A stretch of DNA of 33,689 nt from a virus: positions 1 through 33,689 of the IMG/VR virus record IMGVR_UViG_3300021976_000046. One strand, 5' to 3'. How positions within the stretch are numbered: the stretch's first letter is position 1; the number at the start of each line of letters is the position of its first letter. This document shows positions 20,554 to 29,496 of this stretch, piece after piece. Made by a program: the position numbers and the translations under genes. The notes beneath the pieces are model-generated. The model did no database searches. It was not told the DNA's origin and worked only from the letters and a program-made list of their open reading frames with translations.

Positions 20554-21261
20554 TTAGTCCACCTGTTGGAAACGCAACGTAGTAGAGAACCCGTTCTTGT
20601 CAGATTCTAAAATTTCAGCATCTGGTGAAATAATGAACCCTGTCCGGGTAATACCGAGATGGTCAAGAATCTGAATACGATAACCGAGTAGGTTTCGCAT
20701 AATATTGAGAAGAATATCTTTTTCAAGCTTACTCATCCAAGTAAAACTATACTCAAAAATCTTTTCTTCACCCCAAGCTGCAATTCTAAAAGAGATAAGT
20801 GTATTTCCTCGGCTGTACTCTTTTACATGAATCTTTTGGAGTGTTTCAGAATCGCCAAATTCAGGAGCATTTAAACTAAGATAAAGATTACCTAAATAGA
20901 AAATTGAGAATGTTAACGGTGTTCTTTTTCCTGCGTCTGTAAAATTATTTGGAAGTGATGGCTCTGGGACCTGGCTCGGTGGTATTTCTAAAACTGGAAT
21001 TGGTGTATTGACGTAATCAAGTCTCAAGATGCTAGCCGAAAATACTGAAGTTTCTACTAGAGTTGTCGATAACTCTCTTTTCGGATTAACAGAGGAGGTA
21101 AAACTACTTGACTCTATAAGAGTTGTAGATAATCCCCTGACCACATCGTAAGTGAACTCACTACTAAGTTCCTCCGAAATGAGCAAGGGATACCCAACCC
21201 AGGTGCTGAAGTCAGCACTGGCTTCAAGGGTTGTTGTAAGAATAGCCAATTTGATGGCCAC
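20554..21261 (-). CDS. Distal tail protein with internal repeats (235 aa)
   Basis: Abuts the hub gene (TAA then ATG). The N-terminal third is built of related units: LTTTLEASADFST, then LSTTLIESSSFTSSV and LSTTLVETSVFSASI, spaced 20 residues. The rest (FGDSETLQKIHVKEYSRGNTLI..) is mixed alpha/beta. The two repeats carry palindrome copies 60 bp apart (21052 and 21112). By position it is equivalent to a distal tail (Dit-like) protein, but the fold was not recognised. Confidence 0.5.
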   Translation of the reverse strand: MAIKLAILTTTLEASADFSTWVGYPLLISEELSSEFTYDVVRGLSTTLIESSSFTSSVNPKRELSTTLVETSVFSASILRLDYVNTPIPVLEIPPSQVPEPSLPNNFTDAGKRTPLTFSIFYLGNLYLSLNAPEFGDSETLQKIHVKEYSRGNTLISFRIAAWGEEKIFEYSFTWMSKLEKDILLNIMRNLLGYRIQILDHLGITRTGFIISPDAEILESDKNGFSTTLRFQQVD

Positions 21262-21282
21262 AGTGATCCTTAGGTAAATAAA

Positions 21283-21849
21283 TTACAGCCCAGTGGCATA
21301 ATTCAGCTTGAAAACGTCGGTAGCCAGAACAGGGACAGCGGATGGAAAAAGGCCAGTGGCATAGATCAAGCCACTTGTTCCAGCCTTAACATTAGACGAG
21401 ATGAGAAAGCCTCCTGCGACGAAGGCGTTAACGGCAACATCATTTGAAACAGTGTATAGAGCCGGAGCCGTTGAAATGACTTGATTAGTCGGATTACTGG
21501 CCCCTTTGGTCCAGGTCTGACGAACTGTCTCATTATAACTTGTAAATTCTGCCCAACCACCGTGACTAAGAGCGGTATCAGCTGGATCAAGTGTCGGCGT
21601 ACCGGCCGTACCATTGATTAACGCGAGATACCAACTAGTAATCTGTGTAACAGAATTGAACGCAACACCGAGAACGTGTTGTTTTCCTGCGTTTGTCGCA
21701 TCATTAGGGAAAGGAAAAGCATTAATTAGCTCTCCTTTTCTCCATTGTTCCAGGAAGAATTCGCCGTATAACTCTTCTAGAGTATTTACACCGCGAGTTC
21801 GTTCCACAGAAACTGACATGAAGTTTGTTGGACTAAGCCGAGTATTCAT
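21283..21849 (-). CDS. Putative virion decoration/tail protein (188 aa)
   Basis: Starts in a TAATG overlap with the tape measure stop. The pattern WYLALINGTAGTPTLDPADT, then SHGGWAEFTSYNETVRQTW, and a C-terminal GTSGLIYATGLF stretch belongs to a family often found in phage tail or fibre regions (recalled). A hydrophobic glycine-rich C-terminus suggests assembly or surface display. Palindrome copy at 21772. Role inferred from position. Confidence 0.55.
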   Translation of the reverse strand: MNTRLSPTNFMSVSVERTRGVNTLEELYGEFFLEQWRKGELINAFPFPNDATNAGKQHVLGVAFNSVTQITSWYLALINGTAGTPTLDPADTALSHGGWAEFTSYNETVRQTWTKGASNPTNQVISTAPALYTVSNDVAVNAFVAGGFLISSNVKAGTSGLIYATGLFPSAVPVLATDVFKLNYATGL

Positions 21850-24800
21850 TAGGTAATCCTAAGAGTGCCAGCACGCACACCGCGACGCACTTGGTTAGCG
21901 AAATCTCGAACCGATGGACCAGTTCCACCAGGAATAGTGACATGAATGTCACCTACACTTGTATTGGAAACTGGTCCACCTTGAGCCCGATAAATTGGTG
22001 CTCGCCCAGCGTTAATAGCAACAAGTTGAGAATAGTATCGTTCAGCCATTGGGGCACGAACAACAAACTCTCCCTTTGTCAACATAGCTGGGATTAAATC
22101 TGTTCCTTTAGCAAATTTCCCAGCAAGAAAACTTGCAAGGAAACCACCTCGTGAACCAGCAAAACCACCACTTGCAAGCCCTTCCACTTCACCTTCATCC
22201 GCCCAATTCCACCATGATCCACTTTTCTTATTACTAGGTTGAGGTATCTTGATTGTGTTTAATTCACGGGTAATCGTATTAACTTTCCCAATAGACTCAG
22301 CAAGTTTTGTCCAAGAAATCGCTGTTTTATCGATCCCGTCTTTTTGACTGATAATTTTATCAGATTTACCAACCACGAGTTCTAGACCAGGATTACTGGC
22401 TTTAAGAGCCGCTCCCATGTCTACTTCTGTTTTCGCAATCGCTGTAAGGGCTTCTTGTAGCTTCTTACGTTGAATATTATATTCTTTAGTTGGCTCACCA
22501 AGTTGTGTTATAATTCTCTTGATTTCGTACAAATAAGCAATGAAATTTGTTGTCTCTTTATTGTTCTCAGGATCAGTAATTTCTAGATGCTTTCCTCCTG
22601 CACTTGTAACATACTCCATCACGACATCAAGTTGTCGGAAAGCTTTACTTTGATCAAATTTACTTTTATCCTTCATACTAAGAGTTTCGATCAACGGAGC
22701 CATTGTCTCTACAAGAAGCGTAGGATCTACTCGTCCACGATCTTGAAAAGTACCAATATTTACTAATCTACTAAAAGCTGACGCACTTCCCATTAGCGTT
22801 CGTGTCTGCTCCAATAGAACAGCTAATCCTTCTTTAGCCTTATTTGTATTTGTATCAATCCCAAGTCCAAGATCATTGACATTTTTAGTTAAATCAGTAA
22901 TAAGTCCATTTTGACCTCTAAGAATTTCCTGATATTCTTGACGTCCTTTCTCAAGAGCTAAATCTTTAACACTTAAAGCTGCTCGTTCTTGTAGATTTAT
23001 TTTTTGATCAACGAAAGATTTAGTCATTTCCTCAAGAGCCATTTTGTACTGAATCAACAATAGCGGATCGGTGATGCCTTTTAAAGTAGAAGAGACATCA
23101 TAAGCCGCTTTTTGCATTGATGTCAATTCTTCAACGGCAAGGTTGACATCGCCTTTATATTTCTCCAAGAGTTTGCCATCTTTATCAAAGGCACCCTTGC
23201 CAGCAAACTTAGAAGCTAATTTAAGACGATCTTCAAGGAGTTTGACTCCTTGTTTTTCGATTTCAATTTGCTTGGCAAGTTGAACAGTTTTAGCTTGTTC
23301 CTTGATATCAAGTTTTTGTGTTAAATCCAGATAAATTTGCACTTCACCGCGACTTGCTGCATTTAGACCCTTGATCTGATTACGTCCCTGGGTATCTCTA
23401 TGAGAGTCAAGCTTGTCAAGATTGCTAAGGATCTCGTCAAGAGCTTTCTTAGCTCCGTCGAGATCACCAACATCAATAAATTTTGCTTCTCTTTGTCGAA
23501 GTAAATCATTCCGTGCCGTTGTAAGTTTGACAATTTGCTTAATCGGATCTTTGTCAGGACCATAACTTGGTGGATTAAATTGAAAGTTTCTTTTATTTGC
23601 TTCTAAAGTTGACTGAGCATTCCTAATACTTTGGTCAACACCAGAAACATTGGCTTTAGATCCAAAAACTCTTTTTAGTTCGGCCCGAGCATTCTTGAGA
23701 TCCGTAATCTGATTTTGAATACGTGTATCAGGGACATACTTGTGAACTTTTTCAGCTAGCTTTTCTTCGTTCTCATAGAAACCAATTTGTCGTTCATATT
23801 GCTTTTGCTCAAAATCCATGATTAGATCAGTACGATCCTTGCGAATCCTAACAGATCGATCAGCAGATTCTTTTTGCATTTCTTCGAGTTTGCTAACGCC
23901 TTTGCCAGCCAATTGCACAATAACTTGAAAATTATTGGCAAGATTCATTGCAATTTCTGAACCGGCTTTACTGGCTACTGAAACACTTTCGGCGATCATA
24001 GACTTTTGCTTAGAAACCATCGAACCATACGCAACTGTCATACGTGCTGTCATTGCAAGAAAATTAGCAATTGCATTAGATGTCGCTTCTTCGTTGGCCA
24101 GCTTGATTCCAACAGCCAATTTCTCGAAATCAGCAATAACGGCATCGGTCGCCATTTTACTTGCGATATTGATGCCATGTATAGCAAGGGCAAAAGCTCC
24201 CACGACTGCAATTGCAGGGGCAAAAACTATAGCCGTCTTAATCGTGAAGGCTACAAGATTTTTCCCAAGTACAATGATTGCTGCGTCAGCAGCCCCGACT
24301 GCCATTGCTACAGCATTAATTGCAACAACAGCTTCATAGCTGGTCTTGATAGCAAAAAGGATACCGACAACACCAACACCGATACCTGTCGCAATACCGG
24401 CATAAGCAACAGGGCTCGCAAGTGACTTGATAATTAATTCAATACCACCAAGAGCATTTGTGACTTTTGCAATAGTAGTAAGAAAGGACATACCCCACTC
24501 ATTAGTGAGATAGTTTTGCGATCTTTGCAATTGATCTAATAGATTTTGACCTAGATTTTTGGCCATAATCTCAGTGGCTACGGCATTTGCACCTTGAGCA
24601 TTGTTCAATTGTTGCAAGGCATCTTCAAATTTTGCAATACCTTCACCTGCAAAAGTTGCTGCACCACGCAAGCCTCGGATCTCTGGGAAGAATAGAGCAA
24701 TACCATCGCTTGAATGCTTAGCCTCATTGGCAAGCACTCTCATTACACCAGCGAAGGTGAGGGTACTAACGGCTGCCGCACCACTATTGAAACCCATCTT

Positions 24801-26183
24801 CTTGAATTGAGCAGCCAAGGCATCATTCGGTTTGATAAGTTGAGAAAACACGTTATTAAGCAATGTTGCAGATTCAGCAGAATCCAAGCCTGCTTGTGTT
24901 TGGACAATAAGTCCAGCTTTCAACTCTCTTAGAGAAACACCAGCTGTTTGAGCAATACCTGCTGAACGACCCATCACGCCGTTCAATTCTTCCATACGGA
25001 CACGGCCTAAGTCAATACTTGTAAACAATTCGTCACTAACTCGTTGATAAGAACCAGCGGCTGGTCCATAACTATTCATGATTGACGAAAGAACATTGAT
25101 CGAATCGCCGATTTGTGAATTAGTATTTCTCGCTAAGTTACCGGCAACTACGATAAGATTCATATCTTTCGTAGTCTTAATTACTTGATTAGAAAGAGCA
25201 TCGTAAGTGGCTTTGGCAATATCACCAACAGGCATAGCCAATTCATCGGCCACTTTGGCAATAACTGTATTCCATTTTTCATATGTATCAGTGCTATCTT
25301 TCGCTAAAGTTTGAATTAAACCAATTTGGCGGGAATATTGGATAGCTTCCTTGGTGCCTTTTGCTAACCCCTCTTGAATGCGATTGACACCAGTTGAAAT
25401 GAGAGTAAAAGCTGCAACTTTTCCAAAGGTGGCTACAGTATTTCCTAGTGACGCGAATCTTTCTTTAACAGAGTCAATGATACTTACAACCTTACCAGCG
25501 TCTTTGATAGTTTTAAGAAAAGCATCTGTTTGTGCAACAGAAAAACCCCGAGCACCGGCTACTGCTCTTGCTTGGCCTTCTGTAATTTGTGTATAAGCAC
25601 GTACATTTGCTGCAATAAGAGTTGGAGATGTCCCTGTTGGACCTTTTTGAAAACTTGCAGCAAATTGATCTGGAATAACTTGGGCTTGTTTTGCCTTAGC
25701 TTGAGCCGCTGCCATTTTAACTTGAGATGCAGCGTACTTTTCTGCCTCTTTTAGAGCCTTACCCATCGCCGCTCCTTGGCGATAGGCTTCCTTAGTTTGA
25801 TTGTCGTTATCTCTTTGTGTTTGGGCAAGGGCAGCTAATGCTTGACTCTTTTGTCGTGCCAAACTTGCAGCAGCTTGATTAGTCAGTCGTGCAGCTTCAT
25901 TTGCTGCCGCTTTCTTTTGAGCCTCAGTTTCTTTGGCAATTGTTACCGACATTGCTCGGTAACTTAGACCAAACTTCTTAAAGGTTGTAGTTATGCGATT
26001 ACCAGCAGAATCAATTTGCAGCATTGACATAACTGCATTTTTGGCAGAACGATTAAAAGTACCGTGCTGATTAATTACTGTACCAAGTCCGCCATTATAT
26101 TTTGTAAATGATGCTGTAACAGTATCAATAGCCGTTATGGCCTGATTAGCATCAATTTGCAATTGGTTGGTAATAACGCCCAT
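21849..26183 (-). CDS. Tape measure protein (1444 aa)
   Basis: The longest gene of the window. The TP901-type core is visible around residues 280-480: QIGLIQTLAKDSTDTYEKW, ATYDALSNQVIKTTKDMN and RMEELNGVMGRSAGIAQTA. Two hydrophobic segments follow (IATGIGVGVVGILFAI, then IVFAPAIAVVGAFALAIHGI), then long coiled coils. The C-terminus GGFAGSRGGFLASFLAGKFA with LIPAMLTKGEFVVRAPMAER is the typical tape-measure end. At about 1.5 angstrom per residue it implies a tail near 0.2 micrometre, fitting a siphovirus. Three perfect palindrome copies inside (23396, 24924, 25746). Confidence 0.92.
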   Translation of the reverse strand: MGVITNQLQIDANQAITAIDTVTASFTKYNGGLGTVINQHGTFNRSAKNAVMSMLQIDSAGNRITTTFKKFGLSYRAMSVTIAKETEAQKKAAANEAARLTNQAAASLARQKSQALAALAQTQRDNDNQTKEAYRQGAAMGKALKEAEKYAASQVKMAAAQAKAKQAQVIPDQFAASFQKGPTGTSPTLIAANVRAYTQITEGQARAVAGARGFSVAQTDAFLKTIKDAGKVVSIIDSVKERFASLGNTVATFGKVAAFTLISTGVNRIQEGLAKGTKEAIQYSRQIGLIQTLAKDSTDTYEKWNTVIAKVADELAMPVGDIAKATYDALSNQVIKTTKDMNLIVVAGNLARNTNSQIGDSINVLSSIMNSYGPAAGSYQRVSDELFTSIDLGRVRMEELNGVMGRSAGIAQTAGVSLRELKAGLIVQTQAGLDSAESATLLNNVFSQLIKPNDALAAQFKKMGFNSGAAAVSTLTFAGVMRVLANEAKHSSDGIALFFPEIRGLRGAATFAGEGIAKFEDALQQLNNAQGANAVATEIMAKNLGQNLLDQLQRSQNYLTNEWGMSFLTTIAKVTNALGGIELIIKSLASPVAYAGIATGIGVGVVGILFAIKTSYEAVVAINAVAMAVGAADAAIIVLGKNLVAFTIKTAIVFAPAIAVVGAFALAIHGINIASKMATDAVIADFEKLAVGIKLANEEATSNAIANFLAMTARMTVAYGSMVSKQKSMIAESVSVASKAGSEIAMNLANNFQVIVQLAGKGVSKLEEMQKESADRSVRIRKDRTDLIMDFEQKQYERQIGFYENEEKLAEKVHKYVPDTRIQNQITDLKNARAELKRVFGSKANVSGVDQSIRNAQSTLEANKRNFQFNPPSYGPDKDPIKQIVKLTTARNDLLRQREAKFIDVGDLDGAKKALDEILSNLDKLDSHRDTQGRNQIKGLNAASRGEVQIYLDLTQKLDIKEQAKTVQLAKQIEIEKQGVKLLEDRLKLASKFAGKGAFDKDGKLLEKYKGDVNLAVEELTSMQKAAYDVSSTLKGITDPLLLIQYKMALEEMTKSFVDQKINLQERAALSVKDLALEKGRQEYQEILRGQNGLITDLTKNVNDLGLGIDTNTNKAKEGLAVLLEQTRTLMGSASAFSRLVNIGTFQDRGRVDPTLLVETMAPLIETLSMKDKSKFDQSKAFRQLDVVMEYVTSAGGKHLEITDPENNKETTNFIAYLYEIKRIITQLGEPTKEYNIQRKKLQEALTAIAKTEVDMGAALKASNPGLELVVGKSDKIISQKDGIDKTAISWTKLAESIGKVNTITRELNTIKIPQPSNKKSGSWWNWADEGEVEGLASGGFAGSRGGFLASFLAGKFAKGTDLIPAMLTKGEFVVRAPMAERYYSQLVAINAGRAPIYRAQGGPVSNTSVGDIHVTIPGGTGPSVRDFANQVRRGVRAGTLRIT

Positions 26184-26184
26184 T

Positions 26185-26688
26185 TTAGTTCCTGTAGAAA
26201 GCGGTACGTTTTTGTACGATGAACATTTCTAACTTAGGTAATCTTTTAGGTAATTCATTTTGAATATAATCATCCCAAGCTAATTCCCCTTCTTTAAATG
26301 ATCTCCAGGGACCTGGCGTACGTAATTTGACATTAGGTACATCATAAAATTCATTTATCGTGTAATGTGCCACGCCTTCAGTGAATCGGAAAATATATTT
26401 ATTTCCTTCTTTCTTGAAAACAAAAGATGATTTCGCTGCTCCTGCATCTGGGCCCATTCCTTTTCTAAATGCTACAGGTGTAATTGGAATCGCAACTTTA
26501 AGGAATGTACCAAGTGGTCTTAGAGAACCTTGAGCCATACCTGTCCAAATTGGCACTTTAGTAATAACCGCTCGGAGCCAGGCCCGAGCGGCTTGTCTCA
26601 TTTGCACATCCATAGCTGCGTCCAGAGTTTTTGTATACTTCTGAACGTCAATGGTAAATCGTGTATAAAAGCCGTGTAGTTGGATCAT
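26185..26688 (-). CDS. HK97 gp10-like tail-completion protein (167 aa)
   Basis: The frame is open to a TTG at 26712, but ATG 26686-26688 begins one base after the stop of the frameshift product and is preferred; neither start has a good Shine-Dalgarno, so translational coupling is likely. The segment AARAWLRAVITKVPIWTGMAQGS matches the conserved KVPxxTGxxxxS motif of HK97 gp10 and related neck/tail completion proteins. The later part (YIFRFTEGVAHYTINEFYDV) fits the same family. Its position between chaperone and tape measure is unusual, since such proteins usually lie nearer the connector. Confidence 0.6.
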   Translation of the reverse strand: MIQLHGFYTRFTIDVQKYTKTLDAAMDVQMRQAARAWLRAVITKVPIWTGMAQGSLRPLGTFLKVAIPITPVAFRKGMGPDAGAAKSSFVFKKEGNKYIFRFTEGVAHYTINEFYDVPNVKLRTPGPWRSFKEGELAWDDYIQNELPKRLPKLEMFIVQKRTAFYRN

Positions 26689-26689
26689 G

Positions 26690-27396
26690 TTACATATGAA
26701 ATTGGGGTGCAAAAGCCTTTGCGAACTCTTCTTCCTCGATTGTTCGGATTAAGTTGTACTCTATTAGAGAAGCCTTAACCCACCAGCCAACTACGTCAGG
26801 GATGTCGTCCCAACTTTCTGGGACTCCTGGTGGTCTGACATTGAGCCGTTCACAAGCTCGCCAGACGGCGTATCGTTCTGTTCGGTAGTCGGGGAGGATG
26901 ATTCTTCGAGTTCCACCACCGGAGGTTGCAAAAAAGAGTTTCGAGCCTCATCAAGTCGAGTATCGTCAAGAGAATTTACTCTCATGACAAGATTATGAAT
27001 ACGCTTTCGTTCCATATCAGAAAAACCATTTTCCTTCAGTTCATCATCCCAAAGAGCCCAGGTTTTTGGATCTTCAGCGTTTACCTTTTCCCATTCAATT
27101 TCTTCATCTTCTTGAGTGTCTTTATTAACACCACAAAGAGACTCAACGACCAACCAATTCATGAACTTTACACCATGTTGTTGCAAAGCAATCTGATGGC
27201 TTGGAGCCTCGTTATCTTCGACCCGTACGCCACCTTTAATCATCTTTTTCGGTGGCTTAGGAAGTGGGACAAGTTTGTCGAATTCCGTTCGGTCCATAAC
27301 TGCATTAGAACGGATAGCAATATCGCCATCCTTGCGAGGAAGAACGATAAAATCTGACGCAGGAGCAACATCTATTTTCTTACCACCAATCTTCAT
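26690..27396 (-). CDS. Tail-assembly chaperone, -1 frameshift fusion product (235 aa)
   Basis: If ribosomes slip -1 at T TTT TTG (26935-26929), translation continues in the other frame to TAA at 26690-26692, adding about 80 residues. The extension reads TRRIILPDYRTERYAVWRA, then PESWDDIPDVVGWWVKASLI, clean coding sequence with no start of its own. This is the G/GT organisation of lambda and most siphophages, where both products fold or load the tape measure. The palindrome at 26759 lies in the extension as SLIE. Confidence 0.75.
26791..27396 (-). CDS. Tail-assembly chaperone, unshifted product (201 aa)
   Basis: The frame extends to a TTG at 27399, but ATG 27394-27396 with AGGAG six bases upstream is the true start. 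The protein is acidic and charged (EDEEIEWEKVNAEDP, then LKENGFSDMERKRIHNLVMRV). Its C-terminal 45 residues (QPPVVELEESSSPTTEQND) are low complexity, as usual for the region read only without frameshift. It is the counterpart of lambda gpG and is followed by the tail completion and tape measure genes. Confidence 0.8.
   Translation of the reverse strand: MKIGGKKIDVAPASDFIVLPRKDGDIAIRSNAVMDRTEFDKLVPLPKPPKKMIKGGVRVEDNEAPSHQIALQQHGVKFMNWLVVESLCGVNKDTQEDEEIEWEKVNAEDPKTWALWDDELKENGFSDMERKRIHNLVMRVNSLDDTRLDEARNSFLQPPVVELEESSSPTTEQNDTPSGELVNGSMSDHQESQKVGTTSLT
26929..26935 (-). promoter_or_regulatory. Programmed -1 ribosomal frameshift site (T TTT TTG)
   Basis: In the leftward gene the codons TCT TTT TTG give the heptamer T TTT TTG with codon boundaries matching the X XXY YYZ rule. 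Slippage by -1 joins the chaperone to its extension. I did not identify a clear downstream pseudoknot, but a GC-rich stretch (CCTCCGGTGG) follows immediately. Confidence 0.75.
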
Positions 27397-27410
27397 CAAA
27401 CTCTCCTAGA

Positions 27411-27902
27411 TTAGGGACGGCTCACTGTTGGTCTAACTCTATTAGAGAAACCTGAACAATCAATCGTTGCATCTTTGAGACTATGAGCAAACGACAAAAC
27501 ACTAAATTCAGGAAAATTGTACGTTTCACCTTCTGTGAAAGTAGTAGCATTTGGCCGACGGCAAGTCTTTGAACGTACGATCTGTAGATGCACTGTCCGA
27601 GGACCATTTAGATCAATTGAAGCCGAAGTCCAGCCTTCTGCTTCACCATAAATGCACTCTTCTAGAGTCGGCGGCTCATCACCTGAAGAAGTTACTGCCT
27701 CCCAAACAAATTGAAACGTAATATCTGTTACTTCCTCTTCACCTTCACGAAGTTGGTATAGATTGCCGCGACTTTTCCTTGGTTCAATAGCTCGCTTAAC
27801 CGTGTAGGTGAAGTTACCTTCACCTACACGGATCACGACGAAATTCAGACCGCTCCCATCAATAATGAAGAGCGTGCAATCCTTCATATCAATGGGAATC
27901 AT
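27411..27902 (-). CDS. Tail tube paralogue 2 (163 aa)
   Basis: The open frame reaches 27959, but ATG 27900-27902 overlaps the previous TGA in an ATGA junction and is preferred. It aligns with the neighbouring 240-aa protein: VGEGNFTYTVKRAIEP..RGNLYQLREGEEE and FQFVWEAV against IGEGNLTYSEKVTREY..RGKLDVVRDGDEE and FDFVWDHI, and both end in a F.FP..SL.H.L...T..C motif with RP. The common pattern and position ahead of the chaperone point to tail tube subunits. It lacks the N-terminal 80 residues of its neighbour. Confidence 0.6.
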   Translation of the reverse strand: MIPIDMKDCTLFIIDGSGLNFVVIRVGEGNFTYTVKRAIEPRKSRGNLYQLREGEEEVTDITFQFVWEAVTSSGDEPPTLEECIYGEAEGWTSASIDLNGPRTVHLQIVRSKTCRRPNATTFTEGETYNFPEFSVLSFAHSLKDATIDCSGFSNRVRPTVSRP

Positions 27903-28621
27903 GCTGCAACCGGGAGCCTTGTGACAATTGGTCGGGTAACGTTGCAAGCACCCTTGCAAGCTACTGTGCCAGCCTTGAGATCATGATCTAGACTATCATA
28001 GCGAAAGTCGGGGAAAACGAGCTGTTCCCGTTCTTCGCCTTCGCATAGAGGCGTGTGGAGCACGATAAGATCGACAGCGTAGGGCTCGCAAGCCTCAGTG
28101 GAAGAAGAAACCCAGTCACTTGCAGCCCCCATTTGTTTAAGGGCTTCTTCAATCGTGATCGGATCGCCCGATGAACCGATGATGTGATCCCAGACGAAGT
28201 CGAAACTGACTTCGAGTTGTTCCTCGTCACCATCTCGAACCACATCGAGCTTACCACGATCCTTTTTGTATTCGCGAGTGACCTTCTCGGAGTAGGTCAG
28301 GTTGCCTTCGCCAATACGAACTTCGATTCGGTGTGGCTTGAACGTGATAACGGCACCATCGGCGACTGCATCTGTTAGAGCGGGAATGAACGTGACCGAT
28401 GTCGTATTCCCGCTCGTCTCAACGTGAGAGACGATTTCGTACTCAGTATCTTGACCAAGAATCGTGAACGTTGTGCCTGTTGGGATAATACCTGTAATGG
28501 CATCAACTGCCATTACAGTAGCCCCGGCCGTATAGCCAGCAAGCAGGTTGACGGCACCAGCATTGGTGTAGCCGTCTTGAATGAAAATTTGAGCCTGTTT
28601 CAGATCGATTTGACCACGCAT
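27899..28621 (-). CDS. Tail tube paralogue 1, likely major tail protein (240 aa)
   Basis: GGAGGT lies 5 nt before the ATG, the strongest Shine-Dalgarno in the virion operon, as expected of an abundant protein. An N-terminal beta-rich domain (VNLLAGYTAGATVMAVDAI, TFTILGQDTEYEIVSHVETS) precedes the domain shared with the next gene (VRIGEGNLTYSEKV). Position just ahead of the chaperone-tape measure block fits the major tail protein. Identity is inferred from position and the repeat of the module, not from a recognised family name. Confidence 0.6.
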   Translation of the reverse strand: MRGQIDLKQAQIFIQDGYTNAGAVNLLAGYTAGATVMAVDAITGIIPTGTTFTILGQDTEYEIVSHVETSGNTTSVTFIPALTDAVADGAVITFKPHRIEVRIGEGNLTYSEKVTREYKKDRGKLDVVRDGDEEQLEVSFDFVWDHIIGSSGDPITIEEALKQMGAASDWVSSSTEACEPYAVDLIVLHTPLCEGEEREQLVFPDFRYDSLDHDLKAGTVACKGACNVTRPIVTRLPVAA

Positions 28622-28634
28622 CGACTACCTCCGG

Positions 28635-29183
28635 TTAAATCTTACAGAGTCGAAATTCATAGTGTCCTTCGATGCTAGCTTGAATTACTTCTGTTGCTGG
28701 ATTCGCTTGTCCGAATCGGCTGATAATGACAGCCTCTCGCTTATCTTGCATAAGAGTGAGGCAGCCTAACTTTGCTCTTGTGTCTTGCAGTTGGTCGCCG
28801 AATCGAAATAGAGGAATCACAGGTTCAAAGGCCGCTGCCATTTGTCCCAACATTTTCTCTATTTCATCGGAATACTTGGCATCTACATTAGAAATGCAAA
28901 GTACATTTATTTCTATTGTGTAACGATCCTCGTTACTTGTAAGTTGTTGAATATAAGGCCCATCTAGCCGAAATTCAAAGTAACTAAGAATCGCTTGGCC
29001 TGTGTTCTTTTGTAAATCTTTTTGAGTTAAATGCATAAAGAACATCGGCCAGGCACCACGCCGCTGTGTAAAAAAAGAACGACATGAGGCCATGATCCAA
29101 CGTGGCATATCCTTTTTCTCGGCATTTGATAATGCCACAAAAGGTAAGCCAGGTAAGAAAGTGAGTCCACCACCGAAACTCAT
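28635..29183 (-). CDS. Putative tail terminator / connector protein (182 aa)
   Basis: GAGG lies 5 nt before the ATG. The protein has FFTQRRGAWPMFFMHLTQKD, a strand set around FEFRLDGPYIQQLTSNEDRY, and ends in an IEGHYEFRLCKI strand. Located upstream of the tail tube gene, where tail terminator and tail-to-head joining proteins usually lie. Not recognised as a named family; role from gene order. Confidence 0.5.
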   Translation of the reverse strand: MSFGGGLTFLPGLPFVALSNAEKKDMPRWIMASCRSFFTQRRGAWPMFFMHLTQKDLQKNTGQAILSYFEFRLDGPYIQQLTSNEDRYTIEINVLCISNVDAKYSDEIEKMLGQMAAAFEPVIPLFRFGDQLQDTRAKLGCLTLMQDKREAVIISRFGQANPATEVIQASIEGHYEFRLCKI

Positions 29184-29203
29184 TATAGCCTCACTCTATT
29201 AGA

Positions 29204-29482
29204 TTAGCGGCGAATATTTTGCAAATTCGTCCCATGTCCCTGAGATCGAAGTACACTAATTGCATCGATCGTGGTCATAATACTTACAAGTTTTGCAGCA
29301 GTAAGATGTGGGAACTCTGCCTCAAGATCCACATCTATAATAGCATTTGGCCCACCTTGGCCGTAACCCATTTCGTCCCATTCTTTACGAATTGGAACAA
29401 AAGCATCCATAGCATCCAAAGCGTCCACTGTCCGTTGGATAAGTCGGCTAACGTAGGCAGATTTCTTTTGTTTTAGATCCAT
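29204..29482 (-). CDS. Small conserved virion-operon protein (92 aa)
   Basis: AGGAG in a near copy of the palindrome (29487) precedes the ATG by 4 nt. The protein is helical at both ends, with YVSRLIQRTVDALDAMDAF and LTAAKLVSIMTTIDAISVL around EWDEMGYGQGGPNAIID. Placed between fibre and terminator-like gene. Function unknown; probably a small structural or assembly protein. Confidence 0.5.
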   Translation of the reverse strand: MDLKQKKSAYVSRLIQRTVDALDAMDAFVPIRKEWDEMGYGQGGPNAIIDVDLEAEFPHLTAAKLVSIMTTIDAISVLRSQGHGTNLQNIRR

Positions 29483-29496
29483 TAAACTCTCCTAGA

